Positions 8,596 through 15,261 of a DNA stretch of 15,261 nt are shown piece by piece. Origin of the DNA: Dactylonectria macrodidyma. Its lineage: Eukaryota > Ascomycota > Sordariomycetes > Hypocreales > Nectriaceae. The stretch spans positions 1 through 15,261 of the forward strand of contig JAGMUV010000072.1 in assembly GCA_020744425.1 (NCBI GenBank), in the 5' to 3' direction. The notes beneath the pieces are model-generated. The model did no database searches. It was not told where the DNA came from and saw nothing but the letters and a program-made list of their open reading frames with translations. The position numbers were made by a program, and so were the translations under genes. How positions within the stretch are numbered: the stretch's first letter is position 1; each line of letters begins with the position of its first letter.

Positions 8596-9450
8596 CGTAG
8601 CACAACACAAAACGTCAAGTCGTCACTGCTCGGTGGCCGACAGCGCAGCATGACCGCCAGGAGGGCGGCGAAGCAACGAAAACGAAGGCAAGCCCAGAAT
8701 GGATGGGCGCTCTGCGTGTCCCCTGAAGCGAACTCGAATCGATGTTATGCAGTCGAGTCTGCCAATCTGACGGCAAGTGTTTGAATGGCTGTTAGACGAC
8801 TCGCTGGTTCTGGATCGTGAATTGTACCTTTTCCGTTGCGGATTTAAACTTTTGTTCCACTGTTTCAACGCCTCTGAGGATTGCAAGCCATTCGGTCGCT
8901 CCTGCCAGCAGCCTTAGAATTGCGTAATCCTCAACTGTGAGGGGGAGAGAAAAGTCCTTAGTCGCTACGTGAGGAGCCGTCGTGGAGGTCGAACCACCCG
9001 ACCGCATCGAGTTCGAACCGTACAACCGCCCCGTAGAACCCTTGTTGAACTTGTGGGTAAGCCTTTTGGGCCATGTTCTATCGGCGGATCCTCTTCTCTG
9101 ACCCTCCTGCTGCTTGCATTGCCGGTGGGGTACCTGAGCTTCCGCTGCTGTGCGTGGGTTCGCCTCCTCTCTGACTGACTGGGATCATCGTCGAGCGATC
9201 CCCACTGGTCGACGCCTCTACACGCCACAGCCTACGCCAGGAGTGTGCCAGAATCTGGCCCAGACAGAACCAAACAATCAAGGGAATCTCCATGTCGCGC
9301 CACCGCATGATTGAAAAGACGTAAGCGACCTGAACTGGACAGGGAGACGACATTTTAAAAGCAGTCTGCGGCGTGGTCGAGCTACAGGCGTTTACGGCAT
9401 TGAGGAAACTATTCTTAGTAATGCACGGGTCTTGAGGGTCAGAGGCTAGA
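8596..9450. other. Unassigned region with two short minus-strand frames
   Basis: Two minus-strand frames look slightly better than chance. One runs from 9353 to 9078 (about 91 codons from an internal Met) and has one hydrophobic stretch, MEIPLIVWFCLGQILAHSW, that could span a membrane, followed by a Ser/Gly-rich tail. The other, 9025-8792 (77 codons), contains LPLTVEDYAILRLLAGATEW and VETVEQKFKSATEKV, which look helical. They could be pieces of one decayed gene read 5' to 3' on the minus strand, but I recognise no family and see no clear splice sites. Confidence 0.3.
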
Positions 9451-9973
9451 TGTAAGGGTTGGGGCGGCATGCCCAACAATATTCCGAGTCAGCGTGGGTA
9501 CGTAGCTGTGCGGAAGGTCGGGTATTCGAGCCCCGGGCAGGAAGCCCTAGCTAGCACCTTGTGACTGGGACAGGCTACGTGGTCACAAGAAAGGTCTTGG
9601 GGGTTGACATCTATGGTTATCGCCTTCCCAAGCCGGAGGCCAGCTTGGACTCTCTACCACCTACGTTAACGTGTGGGCTTGTCTACCGGGCGCGTCATGC
9701 CAGAGGGCCTCTGAACGCTAGCTGTACCCAGGCGGTACGGTGCGGAAGCCTCGACCGTATGAGCGCTGGAAGGGCCACTGCGAGCCTAGCCCAGCCCGGG
9801 ACGTGCTGGTTAGAGGGGGGATAATTGTAAGAGTTAGCGGCGAGGGCTCGGCAGCCCTCGGCAGGGACTAGCCTTATAACTAGATGTGCGGCACTACTCG
9901 GAATCGCTTGATCTTTCCCCTCAACGGGCAACGGGTCTTTGTGTGGCTTGGGCATGCCACCCCAACCCTTACA
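9451..9973. mobile_element. Non-autonomous inverted-repeat element (MITE), hAT-like ends
   Basis: The left end 9451-9476 and the reverse complement of the right end 9948-9973 are identical at 25 of 26 positions, both beginning TGTAAGGGTTGGGG and ending GGCATGCCCAA. The single difference is C versus T at position 15. The element is 523 bp with no credible gene: the 86-codon minus frame at 9695-9955 has no recognisable domain. The size, precise ends and lack of a transposase fit a MITE. Assignment to hAT rests only on the GGGTTGGGG and GGCATGCC end style, and I could not find a convincing 8-bp target duplication (flanks AGGCTAGA and CTCGACTA). CTAG occurs close outside both ends (9446-9449, 9979-9982). 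Confidence 0.75.
9841..9860. repeat. Perfect 8-bp GC-rich hairpin inside the MITE
   Basis: CGAGGGCT (9841-9848) and AGCCCTCG (9853-9860) are perfect reverse complements around a CGGC loop. It lies in the right half of the 523-bp element. The terminal repeats also contain the palindrome GGCATGCC. Whether the hairpin matters for excision or for a transcript is unknown. Confidence 0.7.
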
Positions 9974-10500
9974 CTCGACTAGCAGTCACCGGGTGTCAGT
10001 TAAAACTGTTCTCGATGCCGGACTAGAAACCAACTATTGGATCACATCCAGTATGTAAACGTTCACTCAGGATTTCCGTGACAAAGTGGCTCGTGTAGCC
10101 GTCACACTGAAACCATGATGATTCCCGAGTGAGGGCGTTTGCGCCGCATTGCGGCAGAGCTGCGGGGCTCTCACATTGTTTCCGTATAACTGTACCGGCA
10201 CTTTGTGGGACAGTTGCGATTGAGCTACGTAATGACCATGGGTTTAGTCAGGCTCTGTCCACAGAAGCGCACACGCTGTCATGGTGACCGTTTCGCCATA
10301 GGTTTAAAGGATCGCGACCTGTTCGTTTGGACTGGTTCATTCGGACTGTGATCAGTTTACGGTTCGTAGCCGGAGCGGGCGGGACAACTGAGCCGCCAAG
10401 ACGACAGAGACGATTGAGAAAGATCGAGCAAGCAGAAGCCACGAGAAGCCACGAAGGGTGCTTCTCAATCTCATGGCTATAATAGCTCGCTGCGTAGACT
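9974..10500. other. Unassigned intergenic region
   Basis: About 500 bp between the MITE and the upstream region of the secreted-protein gene. Open frames are short (under 80 codons) and overlap on the minus strand. I saw no tRNA, no repeat arrays and no terminal inverted repeats. Confidence 0.45.
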
Positions 10501-10751
10501 TACCTGTCACTCCTTCGGCTTTCTCGTTGTCCCTGTCTTTTGGCAGTCGGCCATCGCCACTCCTTCTTTTTCTTCCCTTGCGCATGGTCTAAGGGAGTGC
10601 CATTCCTTTTCCTCTTTTTTTGTCCTATGCATTTCTTACACATTCGTTCAGCAGTACCCTTTACGCTTACTTGTTCCGCGCGGCTCTCGCGCGTCCGGAA
10701 GGAGCAAACCTTCAAATTCCCCACAGAAAGAGGACCAAACACACGTCCAAG
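10477..10751 (+). promoter_or_regulatory. Probable promoter and CT-rich leader of the secreted-protein gene
   Basis: Pyrimidine-rich tracts at 10548-10575 and 10601-10622, on the coding strand upstream of the ATG at 10752, are typical of filamentous-fungal promoters and 5' leaders. A TATA-like CTATAATA lies at about 10477-10484, about 270 bp before the ATG. The sequence before the start, ACGTCCAAG, has an A at position -3 relative to the ATG. The transcript start is not known. Confidence 0.35.
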
Positions 10752-11242
10752 ATGCCTCAACTGAGTGCTGGTTCGCTCGCGGTATTCGCTCTGTCCCTCA
10801 CCACGGTGGGCGCGAACTCCGTCACGTTCTGGACCCTCGACCACAACGTGCGAACGCTGTTACTTTACACCCAGTCTCGGCTCCCCTGTCACGGTCAGCA
10901 GTGACGCCAACACCACTGTCACGTTCCCATCCGAATATAGTGGCAACTTCTACGCCGTTAAGCAGGGCGCCAGCCAGGAAGTTGGCATGCTCGGCGAGGT
11001 CATGTTCAACGGCTGGATGGGTCTGACTTACTTTGACGTGTCCCGCCATCGTCAACCCCGGAGACAGAGACAACGTAAAGCAGATGTGGCCTGCCAAGTC
11101 ATTGGTCCCGGTATCTGGGTGCCAGATGTTCCCGTGCGACAACGTCTACTACAAGGCGAACGACGTTCAGACCAAAACGACAAAGGAAGTGCATCTGGTC
11201 ACGACGCTGGGCAGTGGGTCGACGCACCGGGAAGGCATTTGA
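10752..11242 (+). pseudogene. Small secreted protein of the fungal 'DNase1-like' family, two frameshifts
   Basis: The reading starts at ATG 10752 with a signal peptide (MPQLSAGSLAVFALSLTTVGA, cleavage near residue 21-22). The conserved order NSVTF, YFTPSLGSPV, GNFYAV, GMLGEVMFNGWMGLTYFDVS, AIVNPGD, VKQMWPAKS, GCQMFPCDNVYY and DVQTKTT matches small secreted ascomycete proteins that databases often label 'DNase1 protein'. I know of no firm evidence that this label reflects nuclease activity, so function stays open; an extracellular role is likely. The frame changes twice: in the TT at 10860-10861, and in the CCC at 11042-11044, each looking like one extra base. The conserved text continues immediately in the new frame each time, and no intron with good splice sites explains either. 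The total, about 163 codons, is close to a full-length family member, so the loss is recent or the indels are sequence errors. It converges with the patatin gene. Confidence 0.7.
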
Positions 11243-11322
11243 GTCCGTTGCTTCGCTGGACTGGGTTAGTGACACACTTGCGGGGTGAGATAGGCGGAGA
11301 GACGGGTGAACCTGCATCCTAG

Positions 11323-11521
11323 TGCCACCACCACAGTATTACATTCACTTAGCACTTTCATAGACAGCTAGCCTCGACAGCTATCAACACACTTTGTTAC
11401 ATTGAATCTACTAATTCTACCGTTACCAGACCGTGACGTACATTGCTCACTATGACGCCCTGATCCACTTGATCATACCTCGAGCCTTGGGCCTACCCTA
11501 GACCCCTCTTGTGTAAGACCA
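11323..11521. other. 3' flank of the secreted-protein gene
   Basis: About 200 bp of AT-richer sequence between the secreted-protein stop codon and the LINE target duplication. No gene is seen. Together with 12549-12645 it would have formed the space between two converging genes before the LINE inserted. Confidence 0.5.
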
Positions 11522-11536
11522 ACCATCACATTTAAC
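11522..11536 (+). repeat. LINE target-site duplication, left copy
   Basis: ACCATCACATTTAAC is identical in all 15 positions to 12534-12548. The flanking bases differ on both sides (CA before this copy, TT before the other; GGG after this copy, CTT after the other), which sets the duplication at exactly 15 bp. Confidence 0.92.
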
Positions 11537-12533
11537 GGGCACTGCGAAGGTGCCCGAGGACTTACCTCCCACACTAGCGTACGTTAAAGGGCTTGCAAGA
11601 GCCCAAACAGCACGGACACCATCAACTGTGGTGGATCGATAACATTCCGGAATCGTACCAACCCCTTAACTTGAAGGCAACGCTAAAAAGCCCTAAGAAC
11701 TGGAGTTAGAACGACCTGTGCTCCACCGGCTGCTTGCAGCGCGGACACTGCACGGAGACTTCGCAGAGTATCACGAGCGCTTTGCACACGCCGACGCTGC
11801 TATCTCCTGTACCTGCGGGAGAAGAAAGAACCCTTATCACATCTTCTACTGTCGGAAGGTGGAAGCAAAGAGAAGGCCCGGCTGGCTCCGGAGCCTCTCA
11901 GCGCTATCCACAAGATAATAGGAACCGAATTCAAGCGGTACGCAACCTTAGTTAAGGCAAGCCAATTCTTTACACGAATTTGCCCCAACTATTAGTGGCG
12001 TACCTCCCATAGCGCAAAAGACACGCGCCAAACCTTTTCTTTGTTCATTTATTACTTTCCGTCCGGACGCGATTCGGGCACCCTGCGAGGACGAGTTGGC
12101 CGCTAAGCAGATGTTAGATAATACCTGTTGGGCCCTGGAGGCCCCGTCGAAAACACTTCGATGAGCTGCTGAAAAGTTGGCTCGATAATTGCAACTGGAA
12201 TACTGTTGCGCCTTCAAATCCCGCTGACGGGTGCTAGGCTTGAAGATTATAAGGCGTTTTCTGAGAAATGCCGAATGGCTTAGGGGAAATGAGGGATGAA
12301 GACAGTGGAAGAAGCAGCAAGGAGCAGCGACGGCACGCCCAAAAACGCGCGACCGGTCCCCCGACCCACACCGCGCCTTCCAAACAAGATAAGACTGGGC
12401 CCCGCCTACCCTATAGCGGGACTCAACTACCCTATAGCCAGCTTAGCACGTGTTTTTACGCCCATGGCGGTTGGCGGGACCTCGAGCCCGTAACACGTTA
12501 AATATACTACTACTACTACTGCTACTATCTATT
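11537..12533 (+). mobile_element. 5'-truncated Tad1/I-type LINE insertion
   Basis: A 997-bp insertion bounded by a perfect 15-bp target duplication (11522-11536 and 12534-12548). It contains the C-terminal end of a LINE ORF2 (11538-11995), about 510 bp of 3' untranslated sequence, and a 3' tail of five TAC units followed by TGC, TAC, TAT (12505-12528). 5' truncation, a simple-repeat tail and a variable-length duplication are hallmarks of target-primed reverse transcription. The 3' untranslated part contains two copies of CTACCCTATAGC (near 12408 and 12428). Confidence 0.92.
11538..11995 (+). pseudogene. LINE ORF2 C-terminal fragment
   Basis: About 150 codons of the region after the reverse transcriptase and RNase H domains. 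Recognisable blocks in order: AYVKGLARAQTAR, WWIDNIPESY, LNLKATLKSPK, VLHRLLAARTLHGDFAEYH, the Cys/His cluster CTCGRRKNPYHIFYC (spacing C-x-C-x7-H-x3-C, usual near the C-terminus of Tad-like ORF2 proteins), and KRYATLVKASQFFTRICPNY before the TAG stop at 11993-11995. The frame shifts at least three times, near 11628, 11696 and 11878. Each looks like a single-base change, the last two like one lost base within AAGGAA and within CCCC. The reverse transcriptase core is absent because of the 5' truncation. Confidence 0.9.
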
Positions 12534-12548
12534 ACCATCACATTTAAC
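12534..12548 (+). repeat. LINE target-site duplication, right copy
   Basis: ACCATCACATTTAAC, a 15 of 15 match to 11522-11536, directly after the TAC-type tail of the LINE. Confidence 0.92.
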
Positions 12549-12563
12549 CTTCCTCTGTCATCT

Positions 12564-12595
12564 TACTTTCTTGGCATACAGGTGTTAAGAAAGTA
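12564..12595. repeat. 9-bp inverted repeat in the 3' flank of the patatin gene
   Basis: TACTTTCTT (12564-12572) pairs perfectly with AAGAAAGTA (12587-12595), with a 14-nt loop. It begins about 50 nt downstream of the patatin stop codon on the minus strand, so it may be part of that gene's 3' untranslated region. A role in 3'-end formation is only a guess. Confidence 0.5.
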
Positions 12596-12645
12596 GCCTT
12601 AATTACACCTTTTCCCCTAACAAGTGCACTGCAACAACACCAACC

Positions 12646-15261
12646 CTACGCTTCGCGCAGCCGATAGCGGTGGCGATGGCCACGGCCACCACCCGCCCGC
12701 CTGTCCCAGACCCATACTCCCGCCAATCTCAATCGAGCAGTCCGCACAGCCCTCCTGCAAAACAGCCCGCTGTTGTGAATGGGCCTATTGGTGTCCCGCC
12801 CGCCTTCGGAAGGACGGCTCAAACGCCGTCTTCGCCTCTCAATGCGATCGCTACTGCTGTGTGCATTTAGCTGCTGCGCTTCAACCAGCTCCGACAGACG
12901 AAACGGGGACCCGCTGATCGGGTACTCTGGAGACACCTGCTGCAGAGTGATGGAGGTGGTGGCATCACCGCTCGTGAACTTGATCTTCTTCCTAAAGTTA
13001 CCGCAGGAGGTCCAGAAGGACGCACCCGACAACATACCAGGCATCACGGAGCCGTTCACCCTGAAGACGGCTGACGACTGGACAAGCTTCTGCCTCAGGG
13101 CGGCAGAGCCTCGTCGGGGGCTCTACAGGCAGCAGCTGATGCAGCCCGATCCTCGGAACTGAGTACCCCCCGGCTTGGAATGGCGTCTAGCTCAAAGTAG
13201 AACAGGCTGGCGATGATGCGTTTCGCCAATGCGCAGATGGCGTCCTGAAGCAGTCGGTCCTGGTGTACGGAGCACTTTAGCCGCGGCACCGACCCCGCGT
13301 CGTCCAGCGGGGCTGCGGGGCCCGGGACGACGGCGTCGAGGCGGATGCACCTCTCGAAGAGCGGGGATGTCTTGGTGGACCTGTCAAAGTCGTCCATGGT
13401 CTTCTTGCCGCTTAGAAGCGACATGTATGCTTTGAACAGGCGGTGGAGAAAGTGCCTCTTGAAGTACCCGAGTCTCTTGCCTGGCACGCGTTCACGGCTT
13501 GCGCTCTCCATGAAGATGCCGGTTCCGAGACTGATGAGGTACTGGGGGAGGGGTTTGGCTGGGTACAGGCTACGCAATTCCGAGAGGGCTAAGTTTATGG
13601 GATTATTCTGTATGACGCCGGCATCCTGGAGCAGGCCTACGCCGTCGATGTGCTTGGGGGTAAAATAACTTCTGGTGGGTTAGCTGAGGCTCACGGGAGA
13701 CGTATGCTGCAAGAGAGACTGTAATGGAAGAGGGTGGTAGAGAGGTCTACGCGCAAGGACAGGAAGATCAAGGATACCTACGCTGGCGCCGCCGTGCAGC
13801 TGCGATTTCTTTCTAAAGTCAGCATTGGCATCGACAAAGACCACAACTGTCGGCGCGACTCACACCTCCCATACTGCTAAGCCTTCCTCGCCGCGGTACA
13901 CGTCGTAGCCTGTCTCGGTTAGCGAGGACACTCTTGCTAGATGGGAGGGGAGACCAGTCCACGCACCATTTCTCTCGGACATGTCCCCGACCCCGTTGTA
14001 GTTTGTGATGAGCAGCGGATCCGAGGTTCGAATTGGGACGACCACCAACGCCAGCTTCGCGGCGATGGTGGATGCGTACGACGGAGATGTCATGCTAGTG
14101 GTGGCATCGAAGATGGCCTTGAGCGTCACCTCCAGCGGCAGACTGTCGTAGAGGGCGTTGTTGACGATAGTCCACAGTTGGGAGATGCCGGCTAGTCCAG
14201 TCAACTGGCCACGACGGAAGACTGTTCTGGCAAAGGCCTCGAATGCGCGGCTGCACTTCGCTGCTGTCCAACCGTTGAGGAACAGGGTGGAGAGAGCCAG
14301 GGCGCCTGCCATGTCAGTACGGTCTAGTCCTGTCCAGTCCTGTCCAGTCCAGCCCTGTCCTGCCCTGTCCTGCCACAGCTACTCGTGTTTGGGGGATAAC
14401 GGGAAAGGAAAAGGTGGGAAGCAGAGGAACGTACCGGCACTGACTCCGGCGCATAGTTGGAAGTGCTCCTGAACTGGGATGGGCAAGCCAATCTCCTCTT
14501 CTAGGAGCTCCAGGATTGTGGTGGGAATGATGCCTCGAACACCACCGCCGTCGATGCACAGTACCCCTACACCGGCGGTGGGAGGTCGTACACGCACGTG
14601 CAATCCTGCGTCGGCTCCGCACAAGAAGCAATGGAGGACGGCGAAGAACCTGGGTCCCTCCTCCGAGGTATGACCGAAGACTCGGACGCAGTGCTCGCAG
14701 ATGCTGTGGCGGCAGGGGAGCTCGTATTGGGGGTCTCTTTGGATACAGAGCAGACATGTGTTTCTGGTCCTAAGAGAGAGCCATTGATCCTGATACTTGT
14801 GGTAAGATTTGGCGTGCAGTGCGACTGCTGGTTCTCCGGAGCTATGCAGTTCGTCCATCCTTGCTACGATGGACTCGAGGAAGGTGTCAGAGTCTACGAT
14901 TCCGGTGCTGCTCCCGGACTCGGGTTTGGTCTGGGCCGGAGTCTTGTTCCCGATTCTCAAGGCTTCCGAGCAGGCGTCGCGATGTAGGTCGTGGAACACG
15001 AGACGCGGCGGAAAAGCTAGGCTCATTGTCAGTCTACATGTGGCTGCTGGTGTGGAATAGCCCAAACACTCTACGTACCGTGCATGTCTGGTGCGTAATG
15101 ATCGAGGAACAAACTCGCGGCGATGGCATCTGTGGCGAACTCGCCAAGCCCCTGACCTTGATCTAGGAGGGCGATGAAGTTTCCCAAGTGCTGAGACAGG
15201 TTCGGAGCCACAGGGCGGGGGTCCTGGATAGCTTGACATATCCCGGAAATGGCTGTCCGCC
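12646..15261 (-). CDS. RING-finger and patatin-like phospholipase gene, 5' partial, one frameshift
   Basis: Five exons are visible. Exon a runs from beyond the window to 15079; b 15016-14435; c 14305-13864; d 13799-13782 (18 nt); e 13671-12646. All four introns (62, 129, 64 and 110 bp) have GT donors and AG acceptors, and the phases join correctly. Exon b has a RING-type finger at 14758-14611 (CLLC, LPCRHSICEHC, CFLC). Next comes the patatin core: oxyanion loop DGGGVRG (14552-14532), nucleophile Ser in GVSAG (codon 14439-14441, split from the next exon just after), NYNGVGD, and catalytic Asp in QDAGVIQNNP (codon 13623-13625). The Ser-Asp dyad is intact, so acyl-hydrolase activity on lipids is plausible. 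The C-terminus has the family motif SGSPFRLSELVEAQQL and a basic RIERRRRR cluster that could be a nuclear signal. A one-base shift near 13101-13110 separates DEALPP from ALRQKLVQSSAVFRVNG. Without correction the protein stops at 13095. In fungi patatin proteins are linked to incompatibility and cell death, but that is not shown for this architecture. Confidence 0.9.
14324..14374. repeat. 10-bp minisatellite inside a patatin intron
   Basis: Tandem decamers TGTCCAGTCC (14331-14340, 14341-14350), then AGCCCTGTCC and TGCCCTGTCC variants to 14374, about five units. The array lies inside the 129-bp intron at 14306-14434, immediately after the exon that encodes the catalytic serine, so repeat-number change would alter intron length but not the protein. 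Confidence 0.85.

Noticed and set aside
8482..8610. Extended start of the transposase at 8610
   Set aside because: The extra 43 codons translate the terminal inverted repeat and flank. The Met at 8481 precedes the conserved N-terminal domain.
9490..9545. A tRNA gene
   Set aside because: The B-box-like loop has an extra base, the A to B distance is too short, and no acceptor stem pairs.
9695..9955. 86-codon minus-strand protein
   Set aside because: It lies wholly inside the MITE and shows no domain. I recall similar conceptual proteins predicted from repeats.
10765..11322. 185-codon plus-strand frame as the true secreted protein
   Set aside because: Only its middle matches the family. Its start and end are out-of-frame readings, and the signal peptide is in the frame starting at 10752.
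14158..14472. Plus-strand frames opposite the patatin gene
   Set aside because: They are antisense shadows of patatin exons and of the intron minisatellite.

Overview
The window reads as nuclear DNA of a filamentous ascomycete (Pezizomycotina). The evidence is short introns (about 60-130 bp) with GTRNGT donors and CTRAC branch points, plus families typical of these fungi: a RING-patatin gene, a CYP52-type P450, a small secreted protein family often annotated 'DNase1-like', a Tc1-type transposon and a Tad1/I-type LINE. I cannot assign a species or genus. The repeat load and broken genes suggest a gene-poor, possibly subtelomeric, accessory region. No telomere repeat was seen.

Layout. 1-500: CA-rich compound microsatellite passing into C-rich sequence. 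541-1157: no recognisable gene. 1158-1392: minisatellite built on TTTGTCAACCCC. 1400-2650: no recognisable gene. 2820-2925: CA-rich minisatellite. 3037-4505: two diverged direct copies of a dispersed repeat, each with a conserved fold-back, around two 10-bp minisatellite arms that are reverse complements of each other. 4510-5430: unassigned, with an A-rich tract. 5436-5592: (GTGTCC)8-containing microsatellite. 5866-6345: N-terminal remnant of a P450. 7206-8593: dead Tc1-type transposon with both terminal inverted repeats and TA ends. 8596-9450: unassigned. 9451-9973: 523-bp non-autonomous element with 26-bp terminal inverted repeats. 10752-11242: frameshifted gene for a small secreted protein. 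11537-12533: 5'-truncated LINE flanked by a perfect 15-bp target-site duplication. 12646-15261: RING-patatin gene on the minus strand, with five visible exons and its 5' end outside the window.

The secreted-protein gene and the patatin gene converge, and the LINE landed between their 3' ends. Every recognisable coding region carries a disruption. In the secreted protein, patatin and LINE (and one of the transposase breaks) these are single-base indels, so either this is a degenerating region or the assembly has indel errors. The perfect LINE duplication next to a broken LINE reading frame makes that question sharp. I found no convincing new multi-gene system. The most unusual content is structural: paired inverted minisatellites, a repeat with a conserved fold-back, a MITE with defined ends, and a patatin gene with an 18-nt exon and a tandem splice acceptor.
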